Positions 35,701 through 49,849 are shown, counted from the first letter of the stretch. The stretch is DNA of 64,000 nucleotides from Welwitschia mirabilis (GCA_051453625.1 JBOZIK010000001.1:109419717-109483716), one strand, 5' to 3'. Numbers and translations are program-made. The notes: generated from the letters alone by a model not told the origin.

Positions 35701-38700
35701 AATGAATGGAAGGAAAGTCCTAAAATTCAAAAACAAATCATATTTTAAAATCTGATGTTATTTTGTGCATATTTTATTTTTATTGTCCCTTGATTTTAGC
35801 TAGTCTTTCACGACAAGGGAGTTTGATAACTAAGCCTTTATCATGCTTTTCCTTGAGCTTTTAAGGTTGTAGGTCTTTTAAGAATGGATCCTTCTACTCT
35901 CTAAAAGCCTTTAGGCAAAGAGTAGCTTCTAGGAAGCTAAGGGCAAAATTTAAAAGCAAGACTATTTTGCGTCTAATGTGATTCTTATTTTGGAGAGCTA
36001 GTGATCCTCTTATTAATGGTGCACCAAAAACCATAGAATCAAATTTTCAATTTCTTTAAAATAAAAGAAAATAAAGGAAGAAAAAGAAAGAAATATAATC
36101 AAGTCCATGTGATATGTAAGATCTTAGTAAATTACATAGAAAACTAGTGACCAAAATATTAAATTAATAGTTAGATCCATATAATGTGTTTATAACACTA
36201 GGTTGAGTAGTCATAGTCATGACTTTATGAGTTAACAGATTGTATCCTACTTTTAGTCATTTAACTCATTATCATAAGACTACATCTTCCATTTTTTTAA
36301 TGATAATTTATTAATAATATAAATAATTAAAATGTTATTCTTCCACACTTACTACTAATTCTTCAAATCACAATTTCAAGATGATAAAAGAATTGTTTTA
36401 AATTAATATGTAAACTTTGTAAAGGCTTTCATCTAATGAGCACATAAAGTAAGGAACAGACATACAATTCATTATAATCTTATAACAAATGATGATGTTC
36501 ATTATTGGATCTTAATAATTAAAATAATATTATAGTTATCATTTAATTCATAACCATTAAGAATTAGAAAACATCAATCATAGAAAGAATAACCCAGAAT
36601 TGACTATTCATTAAAAATAAATTGTTAACAAGACTATAATAATGATACAACGATATTATGTTATAAGACCTAATGCTCTATCTCTCAAATGTTAGTTCTC
36701 TAACCTACATCTTAGAAGAACTTAACAAAAAGATTCAAGCATAATGATCCTTATACTAATGAAGGTTATATGATCATTAATGATTTCTCCACAAAGATTT
36801 AGGTATTTGACATTAGTTTTATTGAAGCTCTTAGGATAACGAAACACTTAATATAGAATTAGGATATATATTATAAATAATATGTATTTTATATTTAATT
36901 TCAGTCATCTCTAGGAAAAAGTAAAATATTCTAAAATAATTTTATGTTAAATATGGGAACAAATCATGGTTTTAAATTTTGAATAACTAAACATAAACAT
37001 CTGTGTTGAACTTTCATATCATGCATCTAATTTGTTAGGAATAGTTTTTAAAATTTACATGTAAAATTACATAATTTGATGGTAAAATAAAATAAAAACA
37101 TGCATAATTCTATTAACAGGATGGACGTAGAATAATTATTTCAAGTACTAGAGTTTTATTTAATATTGCTATTATTATCAATGTTATAAGAACAAGTCTA
37201 ATTAGTATAAAGCTTATAAGAAGAGGACAACATGCTTTCATTTTGAACAATATTTGTTCCATCATAGAAAAGTACCTAACCAAAGTAAGAGACAACTACA
37301 AAAGGAAGAATATATTTAAGCTAGATGGTAGTTTGTTACTCCATGTCATGAAATATTTTAACTTTTAAATCACTTTGACGAAATAAATGAAATACACTTA
37401 TACCTCCTCCTTACCATGAATTGAAATATTCGAATTAATATCTTAGGGTTTCTTTATATTTCACTTTTTCTTGCCTTGTAGAACAACAAAGACATAATGT
37501 TTTCATGTGATTGATATACTAAAGAAAAGTTAAAACTTGATCTAGAAATGATGGAATAGCCTGACATTCCTCTAAACTTGATATGAGGCTGACAAAATAA
37601 CCTTACGTTACTCCTATGAAAAAGAAACTCATTTGGGTTTCATTAGAGTCTAATGGCAAAAGTGAAATGAGGACATGTCAAAATAGATATTTAACAAACA
37701 CATAAACCTAGGTAGAAGAAACTAGTCAAGGAGAATGAACTAATGGCAAGATCAGGATTCATGAGAGGTGGAGCCAATTCCAACTAAGAACTAGTACAAA
37801 AAATTTGATGAACTCCTAACCTTTGTTTGTTGAATGTATCTAAAGACTTGATGTCCTAACATGTTGAAATTAGAAGGAAAACTAGGTTTGAGGCTATGTA
37901 TAGGGTCTTCCCTATCAAACTAAACACTATATAACATAGCAAGAAACCTAAGATTCATTGATTTGTTAATGAAGTTTTACTCTTTTTCTTAGTTTAACGT
38001 GGCAATTATCTTTTCCTTGAAAAATAACAAAAAAGAAAGGTTTGTAAAAAACGATCATGACCCTATCTTAAACAATTCACGAGAATACTACCTTATCTTT
38101 AATTTATAAATTTTTAAACTTGGTTTTTTATAATGAAGAAAGTGCAAACATATTTTCACTTTAAATATACTATAATCCTACTCAATGTACAAATCAAGAC
38201 CATGAGATATAGAAATGTTTATAAATAGTATATAAAATAAAATAATATTTTTTGCACATCTCCATACAAAAGGCATGAAGGTGTGATCTTGCATTAGACT
38301 TGTATAAATGTTTTCAAGCATAGAAAAGATGAATTAAAATGACATCATGAAAGATAATCTTGCTCAAAATTAAATTAATAAGAATTTCATCTATCTTACA
38401 TTCATAACTTATAAATGGTTAGTCCACTTAAAAATATAAATAAAGATATGAAAATAAAATTAATTGACATGAAAAACATGGAATCATGTCATTATCATTT
38501 ATACAAGAAAACATCGTGATTAAAAACACATCAGGTCTTGCAATACATAATCATGAATGTTAATTAGTATTGTATTTATCAAACATGTAAGTATATTATA
38601 AAGAAGACCGATATGAATACTAATTTGTTTATCATTTTTAAGAATTTCAATATTAAACTTGATAAGTAAAGACTTATGTAAGCTTTATTAGGCTTAAAAA

Positions 38701-38900
38701 ATAAATTACAATGAAGTAATGTACATTTTAAATTGATAAGATGCATTTAGTCAAAATCGATACCTTTTGTGCATAGTTTTAAAGTAGAAAGTGTAAACAA
38801 AGAATATTGAACTATAAATACAATGTTATATTTCATGATGAAAAAGAAATATAAGTTTTAAAAAATAATGAAAAAATGTGTAAAGATTACATTTAGTTGA
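35701..38900. other. No gene recognised; region downstream of the KNOX gene
   Basis: AT-rich sequence with no recognised domain. The part nearest the KNOX stop (38800-38939) should contain its 3' untranslated region, but no canonical AATAAA was seen on the minus strand close to the stop. Confidence 0.5.
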
Positions 38901-38939
38901 AATTCACCAATAAACAAGCATGTACCTCTCATCTACTTT

Positions 38940-41900
38940 CTACAAATTTTGTACAACTCTAGAAATTTTTTCATTTGTATATTTTTCTTCAGCAAAGTCA
39001 AGAAGTAATTCTTGTGAGCAATCTTTCCCTATATTTGATGTGAAACTTACCTACATAAAATAATAATCAATAATTAATAATTCTATAAAAAGACAAATTC
39101 CTCTATCATATTCTATTATCATTAATATTTACCTTTTTCGTTTTGTGCTTGAGACTGTAGAACTTGCAGGATTACTATGCCAATTCCTTTTTCTTTGATT
39201 AATGAACCAATTATTGATTTGCTTCAATTGAAGTCCTGTTTCTTGTACCAATCTAGTCTTTTCCTCTTCCTATATTGAAAAAATATAAAACACATCTTAT
39301 TATATCTAATTTTCTTACCAAACAACTCTAGTAATTTAAAAACTAGAATTTAGATTAAATATCTAACATGTACTTCAATGAGAAAACAAATTATTTAATA
39401 ATATATTTTAAGGATTAAGTGCTCCATGTCATACCGTTGGATAAGGCCATTTAGAATGAGCTTGCCACCATGATTTAAGAATAGTTGTTGTATCTCCTGG
39501 AAGCTTTCCAGCTCTTCGTTTTCTAAGAATTTCTTCTCTAATATCATGAATTCTCGATCTATAACCCTTCATAAGATTCAGTTCATTGTCGTTGGAATAA
39601 CTCATTATTGGAAAATAACATATGAAAGAAGTTTAAGAAATACAATTACAAAAAAAGAAAAGTGCAATCACCTGCTTCAGCTCATGCTTTAATTCTTGTC
39701 TAACTCTCTCCATAAGTGAGCGTTCATTTTCAGTAGGAATGAGAGGTCCAAAAGACCCGATACCATCTTGTGAATCAAGTCCAATATCAAAAATGTTAGC
39801 ATCACTCTCTTCTTGATCATCATCATCATCTGACATGGTTGCACCCGTTCCCTCACCAGGTGAAACACCTACATGTAACATACGCGAGGACAAAAACATT
39901 ATATTAAAATAGAAACATATTAAACAAATTTGAATCACGATGATATAATATTATATTTTATTTTCAAATAAAAAATTTAGCTTTTTAAAAATAATCATTG
40001 CGTAAAATAAAGTAATATAATAATCATAAAAGTAAGGCCATAAAATTAGAAAACAAAATATTCCTAAGTTTAACACCCAATTTCAAATATTATGATAAAG
40101 AATGGATATGCAGTTTATCTAAATCTAGTATTCTTCGAACTATTTCTACTCATTGACAAATTACTTTATTAATGAAAAATTACAAGCTAATAACTAAAAC
40201 ACTCCCTATATGTTTGTGGTAACTTCTAGTTATTTAAAAAAAGAAAATCAAATCTAAGGAGATTTGTGAAAATCGATTCATCTTAAACAACAACAACTAG
40301 AGAACAAAACACAAAGCAAATTTCTCCTATCACACTTAAAAATCGAGTGTTTATAAAAGCCTTTTTAAAAATACACTAAGATACTTATCTAATGATAATG
40401 ATGCTAGACTATTATACACATAAACAAATGTTTTTAACTTAAATGAATTGCTAAAGAATGATGCTCTCTAGTATCACACTTATTGATATTAACCACTCTT
40501 TGAGTGATGTACATAAAATGATAGTCTAATAGGAAAATGTGTTGTGTAAATAGAAACTTGTTAACCATTATTTAATTTCTTCATGAATATTTTAATGCAT
40601 AATATCACTCTAGTTGATAGTTTTGTGTTATATTAAATGAGAGTATAACTTTGTGATTTTAAAATGAGTGAAAAATTAGAAGAATTATAGTGAATAATAT
40701 AGGATTAAGTTTCTTCTAGTTTTATTTAGAATTTTATTTGTTTCTTTATCATTTCCTTATACATCAAGGAAGAAGGGTTAGCATTAATAAGAACATAGAG
40801 AAAAGAACTATCATACTCAAGAAATGGAAAAGCAAACAACCATAAAACACAATAATATTATGCATCCACTGCAGCATTAACGATAACAATAAAATTTCTA
40901 AAATGAATAGCAATTAAAGAATGGAAATAGAGATATTTCATTGATACCAGTGAGGGAGAGAAGATTCTGCTCAAGTTCCCAGCAAGCCATGACAGCCTCC
41001 ATGGCGTGTACTCTCACATGCTGCTGAAGCTGTTCCTTGAACGATCTCAGCAAGACCACATACTCTGCCTGCAACATTACAGTATTATTCAATCGTCTCA
41101 TCTCATATCAACATTTATTGCTATTGGAAATTGCGCATTTAACTGATCAATGCTTTTCAATTTTCGTTATCCTCTTTTACGAGCCTGTAATTGCAGAGCG
41201 GAAACTGGAAACTCGAAAGACTAGTAGACAGCGAGACACAGACAGACTGCAACTGCAACTGCGTCAGCACTTCCTCTGTGTCACCTGTATTTGTTACAGT
41301 TGATGGTGTTTATCAGTTAGTGCTGAAACTACTGCACATGTCTGATACGTCTGATATGATTTGTTTCGGGCGCCGTCTGATGATATGACTCGAGCGCAAT
41401 ACAATATGAATGGGATATGATAAGACTGTACAGTCATTTGTCTTGAGTATTCAGGATATGGTGATAAAAGTATTTTACTGTGATTTCAAGGAATTCTTCT
41501 GTTACGTGCATTGACTGTGCTACTGTTACTGCTACTGTTTCAGATTCAACAAGAAAAGATTTGTACGGGCGGAAAGTTGTTTCCATTGCTGGCAAAGTCG
41601 TTCGATCCGCTGTCCTCTCACCTCTCAACTCTCATCAGTCATTGCATTTTGAATTTCTTCTGTCATTCTTCGGCAATTCGTCGTTGGCATTTGGGCATCG
41701 GAGTGGGCTAAACAGTCTAATATCTCATATTAAATGAGGTGTACAACTGAAATGCACACCACAAGTTTCAAATTCAATGCCATGTGTCATCACCTCAATG
41801 CATGTAGTACATAACATGGGAGGTGGTTTAGCTTCTTCGTTTGGGCATCTCCCAACTGCAAAACAATTCTGTGCCGGCTTTTCCACTCTCGTGTCTACCA

Positions 41901-44058
41901 CTTCCGAGCTAATAATTCTATTCTTGGGCATTTGGATGAGTGATGAGATTGCCAAAGAAAACTCTGATCGTCTTGCCTTACCTTACCTATACGATCAGCT
42001 TTTATCAGTTCGTCCACGCAGTTTATTCTTATTCAGAGTTCGATTAATATTTAATTAGAGTTATGTCGTTACTTATTCCAAAATTCTTCAGGCATTTCTT
42101 GTTCACGTGTATCTCGTGCGCAGGCTCTTATAACTTCATCCGTCATTAACATATCAATGATAAGAATCATATTTTTCTTAGGTTTTTAATATATATGCTT
42201 TTATAATTTTAATCTAACTGTGTATTCATATCAAATTTTAAACGCTGCACCTTTCTGTGTTGAGAAAATGTTGGGCCACTAACAGCAGATCCCTGCTAGT
42301 GTTGTGAAAGTAGACAGACGAATTACAGGCAGGTAAGTGTTTGAGAAACAGACCTTCCCTCGCTACTGCAGTACAGTCTTATATAAATTAAAAAATAATA
42401 AATACCATTCTATTAGTATGTAACGTGTTCAGGACACTAAGAATTTATCTAATTGACAAACAAAACAAATAAAACAAATAACTTTATGTAATAATAAAAA
42501 TAAATAGTCCAAAGAAGGAACATTTTACTTAGAAACCCATAATAATACTTTCAGCTAAGCTAATGCGCAAGAAAATTAACAGAAAGAAGAAAGTCATAGA
42601 CTGTAATTAACCCTAGCATATCCATGCCTTGTTTGAAAGCAAACATTAGTAGTATATTTTATAAACAACACTCAATGGTTCAAGCCTGTTTATATTCTCC
42701 CCAGACGAGATTGAGATGTTGGAAGTTAGCCACTGTAAAGTATGATGAAACTAACTGAATTACAATACTTAAAACAAGTGATCCTTGGTTAGAATTAAAT
42801 AATCGTTGATTAACGAACTCAAGCTTCGTAATTACTGCAACTTGAGCTTTGTCCATTATCTGCTTATGCTAACTCAATGACAAAAAGAGGAGAGTTTGGC
42901 AATTTTTTTCAGATACGGGTCCGCAGGAAACCACCTCTAACTTAGGAGGGTGCTTTCCAGCGCAACAGTAACCACAGTAATACCCACTGCAATTCTATAA
43001 TCACAGTAATTTTTTTGTTTAATTACTATGCCTATGGAGGTATGACCTACCAATACAATTCTTTCTCTACTTCCTTGCTCTGCAAACACAAAGTCATATC
43101 AGTCTGGGCGGGTGGGCATCTGAATTCAGAGGAAGAGGGTCGTGCAAGTGACAGCACAAGGAAGCGTCCCAACAGATCTGATACGCACACATCAACAATA
43201 AATACTTTGAAGGAACACCCCAACCATGATTATTCACTCTCTGTAATTAATACTTCGGCGAATTATTACATTACAGACGCTTGTATTGTATTATAATAAT
43301 GTGGATTAATGGTCTGTGGGCTCGGCTCGGTGGAGCCATGTTTGGACGCACGCAGAATTCACAAGAATCAAGAGAGCAGGACCCATGAACAGGCCGCGAA
43401 CCGACTTGACTCAGCTCAAGTTGCAGAAGCAATGACAAGCAAGAAAATGCCGCAGAATCGTCAAGGAAATCCAGCGTTCACTCATACTAATCCAAAGAAA
43501 AGCAAAAAAAATAACAGAAAAGAAAAGGAAAGAAAAGAAAGCCCTGTAAACTCTTGCGGAATGAACAGTGGGAAAGAAACGCGACTACTTTACCAGGAAT
43601 CGATCAAGCTCTTCCTTGTCTTGGGCAGTCAACATCTGGTTCCTGCCGAGCACTGCGTATTTGTCGAAAACGTTCTTGGACAGCGAAAGCTGCGCATCGA
43701 TCTTGGGCAACTGATCAACTGGAGTGGCAATCCTCAGACACGCAACATGAGCGGCTAGCAACTGATCATACAGCGGATGCTGCACAATATCCGCCTTCAT
43801 CCGAGAATTCTGCCACACCAGATGATTCTCCTCCTGCTGCCTCTGGCTATCGCCATTGTTGTTCTGCTGCTCATCAGATCTGTTGCTGCTGTTCGCAGTA
43901 TCCGAATGAAGATCCAATAAAACCCCTTTTCCCTGCTGCGATTGCTCCATCATTCCCGACGCGGCTCCCCCGTGGGACTGCTGATTTTGCCCGGAAAAGC
44001 TCACAAGTGCCGACTGCTGATTCTGCAGCAGCCATGTCGCCCCGCCATGCTCGTTCAT
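38940..44058 (-). CDS. KNAT3-like: Class II KNOX TALE-homeobox transcription factor, six exons
   Basis: Nuclear DNA-binding regulator; family members pair with BELL proteins and, in angiosperms, act in organ shape and cell-wall programmes. Exons on the minus strand: 44058-43594, 41068-40948, 39868-39672, 39566-39435, 39269-39133, 39045-38940; all introns GT-AG and all phases agree, giving 385 residues. Residues 1-85 are Gln/Ser/Asn-rich. KNOX1 is about 88-130 ('[20 protein letters not shown]'), KNOX2 about 151-196 ('[20 protein letters not shown]'), then '[15 protein letters not shown]', the ELK domain (about 254-275) and a TALE homeodomain (about 276-338) with PYP at 302-304 and WFINQR at 326-331. 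The KNOX1 wording and 'GVSPGEG' point to KNAT3/4/5, not KNAT7. The start is the first Met of a GC-rich exon. The last exon (34 residues after KRKS) is the least certain part. Confidence 0.93.
41069..43593 (-). other. KNOX intron 1 (about 2.5 kb)
   Basis: Intron between KNOX1 and KNOX2 codons, donor GTAAAG after Leu155 and acceptor 'atgttgcag'. Unlike the surroundings it contains no recognised transposon sequence, and much of 41150-42060 and 43050-43560 is richer in G and C than the flanks. Open frames inside it on both strands have no domain and are probably chance. A long first intron in KNOX genes often carries regulatory sequence, but nothing here proves it. Confidence 0.7.
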
Positions 44059-44660
44059 CTCTCAGATGAATATCAATCAATCCACTCACTTAAACATAAA
44101 ACAGAACCACAAATAAACACATCCAAAATCTTAAAATCTCGTCCACTTTTACAGTCACTGACTGCACTTGCGCTTCGCGGACGGTTTTTCTCCAAATTTC
44201 GGACTCGTGGGTGATATTCCGCGCAAGAATTGGAGTCTGAGGTGAGCAGCCGGAATCGTTCTGGCGACGGAAGAACTTGCAGCAAATGGAGTGTGAGAGC
44301 GTAACAGAAAAAAACGTTGGAACGAAATAAAACGAAGGAAAACCACAAACCCTCAGTTCCAAAATCCGAAACCCGTTTCCCACTGCCGAGACACTTTTTG
44401 ACAATGGCCCATTAAAAAATAAAATAAAAAACCAAAAATCTGCAGATAAAGCGGATGGGTCCCGCCGAGCTCGCTACCTGCTACCGGCGGCCATAAAAGA
44501 TCGTCCTGCGTTGACCGGCTACCGGCCGCGGCTCCCACGGGCACCTCCCGGTCGGCCTGTTGCTGCTCGTGACTGCCCCGCCGCTCGCGTCTCTCCACGT
44601 GGCGCGTCGCCGTCTTGCGCGGCGAGGGGACCATGGTCCCAGGACAGCTGGCGGCAAAGG
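44059..44660 (-). promoter_or_regulatory. KNOX 5' leader and proximal promoter, GC-rich island
   Basis: The 600 bases upstream of the KNOX start are clearly GC-rich and CpG-containing between about 44455 and 44650, in sharp contrast to the AT-rich surroundings. On the minus strand a TGGGCC element (44411-44406 region, 'aatgggccatt') matches the site II motif bound by TCP proteins in plant promoters. No strong TATA box was seen; 'tttttattttattttt' just upstream is only T-rich. Minus-strand ATG frames starting at about 44634, 44404 and 44348 would act as upstream frames if transcription starts beyond them. The transcription start cannot be placed from sequence. Confidence 0.5.
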
Positions 44661-47600
44661 CATTTGCGAGATAATGATAATTTTAATCAAAATGGAAATA
44701 AGTTTGGTTTGAATAGTTAAGTGAAAGCGAAAGCGATGATTAAGCAAAGAGACGTGAGGAAGTAGGAAATGTGCTTGGTTGCTTTTTAGCGAGTCCTTGG
44801 TGGTGGGTCATGATTCCTATGACTTTAAGAATGAATGTCATTGCTTTTTTATTCATCCCTTGCAGAAAGCTCTTTCTTCCCCTTCCTTAAAAATAAAGTA
44901 TCAAACTATCAAATACTTGATTGATAAGGCCTTTTACCATAATTAATTAATTTACAATTCCTTTGGACTAATGTGTGGTCCTTTCATCTCCATAATCCCA
45001 TAAATCTAGAGTCGTCTTGTCTTTATTCTACAAGGCTCTATCTGCAGAAATGTTTACAGTCCACAACTACTCACATCAATCCAAGAATTCCTACACCTAT
45101 TTCTCGAATTTTGCATTGATTTATGTTTGTTTGAAATTCCTGGAAGCATCCAATAACATGTTCAGGTATCTAAAGATCTCTTGGCATACTTTGTTGGTGG
45201 TTCTAAGTAATTGTCTTCTTAAGTGTAGCAGCCTTCAAAGTTAGGTGGTCGTAGAAATGTTTATGGATTGCAGTATCGATTATTAGTAACAAAAAGGTAT
45301 AAGTTCAAGCTATGGAAGAAGACACCCTAGTCTAACAACAAGAGATGAAAACAAAACCTTGTCAAAACCACTCATGAATCTTAGGTTCTATCTGGATACA
45401 ATATTCTTGATACTATGCTATACAGATGGAATTTCCCTACATGTAAAGCGATTCCTAATTATCAAAAGGGATATAAAGTTAAGTTTCACAAAGGTTGATA
45501 TCCCATGAGTCATCAACATTATTACATAAGTGTGAGGAGCCATGCACAATAATTTCCTAATTCTTCGAGACAAATAGAAGAAAAGTTGTATTTTGATAGT
45601 AGGACACTTAGGTTTTGGGAAAAAGGGCAAGACCTTAAGGGTTTGAAGAACCTAAGTTTACTTTCTAGAGATTTAATCTTTTTCATATTATGATTTTTTC
45701 TCTTCTTTGATAGTTAAATTCATGGAGTTAAAAACTTATTCTTTATAACATTTAAATTTGCTATTAAATGAAACAAAATCTTCTACTAAAAATTGTCAAT
45801 TAAAAACTGATTATGTTCAATTATACCATCAACTTTTATTAAAAATATAATAATGTATTAATGGAAGTTAAGATAATAAACTATTTGTTATAAAAATAAG
45901 AAATAAAAAACATAATAGCATGCATATATTAGAAGAGATCTAAACCAACAACCATACTCTCATCTTCTATTAATTTGTAATGTTGTTTAGTTCTATATCA
46001 TATTCTAAATTAGTACACAAATATGAAATGAAATACAAGTTGCACAACATATTATTTCACTTCATATTATTATCCAAATATGAGTATTACACATTTTCAT
46101 ATCAAACAATGACATCCTTAATTAAATATAACTTATAATAACCAATAAACTAATCTAAATAACATTAGAGTATGATAATAAACTTATGATATACACTTGC
46201 ATAAAATATCTTAAGGTCTATTAAATTAGTAGTTATGATCTTTAGATATGATATTAAGAGCAAGTTTTACATTATAACTTATCATATCATGTATATAATC
46301 ATTAATTCATATTGGATTTCTGCTTGATCTTTATAGTTATCTTAATTCATAATATATAGGCTGATATTTTATTAAATTCTAATTTTACCTAATTATAGAT
46401 ACTGTATAAATAAAATGACATATGTTAACATTCATATATTAGATTAGATTGTTAAGCATGGGTATGTTCTTTCCAAATTACCAAATAAATAGAAGTTCAT
46501 TTCATATGAAAATAGTAGTAAATATAATATGGGCTTAAACAGTAGCAACACTTAGACCAATTATGATGGATTTACTATGAAGAAGTTGAGTCTAACCTTT
46601 ATCAATAAGCTTACTTTACAAAAATAAATAATAAAAGATAAAATTGTGCTACCTCATTTTGAAGGTCTTTGATGTCTAGTTGAAAGACATTAAGAGTTTA
46701 GGAATGTCATAATACATTTGGATGTTGAAACTTAAGAGAAAAGAATTGCATGACATGGCACATAACCATGGAGTTATTCCTTCAAGATCAAGACATAAAT
46801 AAACAAATGATTACAAGAATTAACAAACATGAAGTAAAAAATATTTAGAAATCATAGACATCTATAATAAGGTTATTACCATGTCCACCCTAATAAAATA
46901 TGTAAGATTGATTATATAGCTCATGGACTCACATCATATGATATGTGGTTAACTTCAAAGTCTACATGATATTACACATAAGCAAAACATTAAGTATTTG
47001 TTAAAATAAATCAAAGTCTCAAAATAGCTAATAAAAAAGAACTCTTAAAATCCTTTAAATAAGTTGAAATGATTAATAAGGAGATAAAAGAGTATAGAAG
47101 AGTATTAATTCCCTTAGACCTAAAATGCTATATAATATGGATATTTTTCTTTAATTTTAAGTAATAATAATGTTCGTTAATACCCTAAGAGTTCAAAGTA
47201 GATGTAATATCTTTAGTTAGCTTAAAATTCTTATCAATTTGTGGAATAAGAATGGATTATAATAAAGATCTACAAATTGTTGAAAAAACTTTTTAAAAAA
47301 AGGAGCAACTATGAAAATGTAAAAAATAATGAACAATAACTATTATAAATAGAATATTATGATAAGAAATAAATGCTAAATTAAAAAGATAATGTTATGT
47401 ACCAAATGATTAAGATAAGTAGGAAAACATCATAATGAGGCCTACGTTTGTGTAAAACACATGTTGTTTTCACCTTTAATAATGCCTATATAACTTAGTA
47501 TATTTTTAATAACAAAATTGATATATTAAATATTCTTCATGTGATACAAAAGACAATTCATAACTATAAGATTACTCTAATTACATATCCTAAATTAACA

Positions 47601-49262
47601 ATAAAATTAAATTACATTTAAGCTTGAATTAAGTAAAATCTCAACATGAAGTTATCTAAGGATCTTTAAATATAAACAAACATTAACAATTAGAGCATTA
47701 ATATTAGTGATTATTCAAGTGCTAATTACCACAATTAAACATTATTATTTATGTGATAGTGTATTATGTACCAATAGATGGGACATGAGATAAAAATAAT
47801 AAGAAAAATAATTTAAAAATGAAAAAATAAAAAGATCTCATCAATGAAAACCAAAATATGATTAATGTCCTTTATGACAATAAGATGACACTCAAAATTG
47901 TTCCTCATATGAATATATAAAAAGATGGTCGAAAGTTATTAAATGTAAAAATAAAGTATATTATTATTTACACTTGCATTTTTATGTATTTGAATCCATA
48001 AGATTTATTGGAGAATATTTTTTAAGGCTATAAATACATGATTATTTTTGAATTATCATTATCCAGGTTTAATCTTTATAATTTTTAAATTATTAGTAAA
48101 AAGAACTAATATTTGGAATTTACTTTATAGGTCATCTTAAACCATCCAACTTTTGAACTAATAAAATTTTTTAAGAAGACTGACTCCATCATCTAAACTC
48201 ATGACACCATTAGTGCTCTACTAGAGAACATGTCCTAAGAAATCTAAATTGTAAATCATTTAAGACACTTTGTAAATAAACTTGCATCATGAGAAATAAG
48301 TCAAAGTAATAGCTGAAGAAGGATTAACATGTCTAGTACTGATTTCTAAGGAAATTCTTCATGATCAAATTTTATATATCTTAATGTACCAAGTATGTAT
48401 GATTGTATTTGATAACCCAACCATTAGCTATATAATCATAAATTACCTTGCAAAATGAGGCATGTTATATTTTATTAAACTTTGTTCCATTTCATGAATT
48501 TTATTCTTTTAAATTTGCATTTGTCATGGCTATGATAATTGAATTATCTTAGCATAAGATTCAAAGCCTTATTTCTCCCTTCCTAGGAATGGCAACATGA
48601 ATTTTTTAAGAGGAATCTATTCTAATTGAGTCAAATATTTTATTTTTATATTGAATTACTATTAGTTGTAGTATTTGTATTAGTCGTGAATGTGTTTTGA
48701 TCTATGATTTGATCTATTTCATATTTTATCATTAGTACGATTATGGTTATTGATCATATTAGGACTTATATGACTAATATGTCAGTGTTTATGACATCTT
48801 TCATGCTATCCTAGTATTTTCTACATTTCATTTTAAGACGAATCATTTATAAATGAATTGCATTTATGAAATTCAAAATATGTAGTAAATTATTTATTGC
48901 TAATATATGAAACCTTTTTATACTTAATGTAATATCTTCATCTTAGTTTAATCTACGTTGATATTTTCACTTATGAATAATGATTCATAGTTCTTAGGAA
49001 AATAAGGTTTATAATATTAATAATCATATTTCTTTGTCTAATTTTCCTTAGACATACTTTAATTATACCTTTACTTAAAAACCTTATCCTTTGTGAGTTT
49101 GCAAACTAACTTGCAATCCTTGTGGAGGAATAATAATTAGAACTGATTTTTTATACTACAATAGCCTATTCTAGTTTTATAGATTTAAGATTATTATCTA
49201 TGCCTTAACTACTATGACATAAACTTCAAAGATTACAAATTAGAACAATTAGCAAGATGTTG
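44661..49262. other. No gene recognised; AT-rich upstream region of KNOX and probable LTR
   Basis: No coding domain was recognised. The last kilobase or so before 49262 should be the 5' LTR of element E6, because a primer-binding site follows at 49271, but its left boundary and its 3' partner were not found. Short open frames at 45017-45244 (+) and 45418-45630 (-) have no recognisable domain. Confidence 0.45.
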
Positions 49263-49270
49263 ATAGTTTT

Positions 49271-49288
49271 TGGTGCCATTACTAGGGA
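49271..49288 (+). other. E6 primer-binding site (tRNA-Asp type)
   Basis: TGGTGCCATTACTAGGGA matches the tRNA-Asp primer complement (TGGCGCCGTTGCCGGGGA) with transitions only. It sits in the same kind of context ('gttgatagttt' before it) as the sites at 6758, 12464 and 15231. Confidence 0.75.
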
Positions 49289-49849
49289 ATGCAATTTGTG
49301 CTTATTGGCTCTCAAAAGTTTATTTGTTTTTTAGAAAATTTTAATTTTTTTGTTTAAATATACCACTATTAAATTTACAAAAATGTTTTTTGTTTCATAA
49401 GAACTATAAGAATTTAAATCCTAAAAGTTTAAATCTATCAAGCATTCACCTCAAATTAGCTATGTTTAATTCTTCTTTTATATAAGTATATTACATTTTG
49501 TTTTTTATATTAGTATCTATAAATAGGATAGAGTTCTAATTGCGTTTCAAAATTTGTATACCTCTTCATATTCTATGACTCATCACTGACTACTTGAGCT
49601 ATGCTATAATTACATAAAATTTCAAATTCCAATTTTTTGATGAATAACCGTATCCAAAATTATGTAAATTTATAATTTATTAAGTATCTATTTTTCATTA
49701 TGTGAAATTTTTATTTTAACTCACATCACAATCTCTTTTATGAAAAGTTTATCAATTAAAATTTGAAATTATATTTTTTGAATTTTTTTAATATTTTTTT
49801 AAAATTAATACTCTATTTCTTTTTTCTTTCTTTCTTTCTTCTTCTTCTT

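Noticed and set aside
41434-42058. Several overlapping frames of 64-93 codons in KNOX intron 1
   Set aside because: Both strands and several frames are open together with no recognisable domain; chance frames in a less AT-rich intron.
43309-43758. 149-codon plus-strand frame in KNOX intron 1 and exon 1
   Set aside because: No domain, Lys/Asn-rich low-complexity composition, and overlap with the exon on the other strand.
43554-44069. 171-codon plus-strand frame over KNOX exon 1
   Set aside because: It is antisense to a well-supported coding exon, has no domain, and long antisense frames are expected in GC-rich coding sequence.
44090-44404. Separate small gene upstream of KNOX
   Set aside because: Overlapping short frames without domain in the leader; better treated as possible upstream frames.
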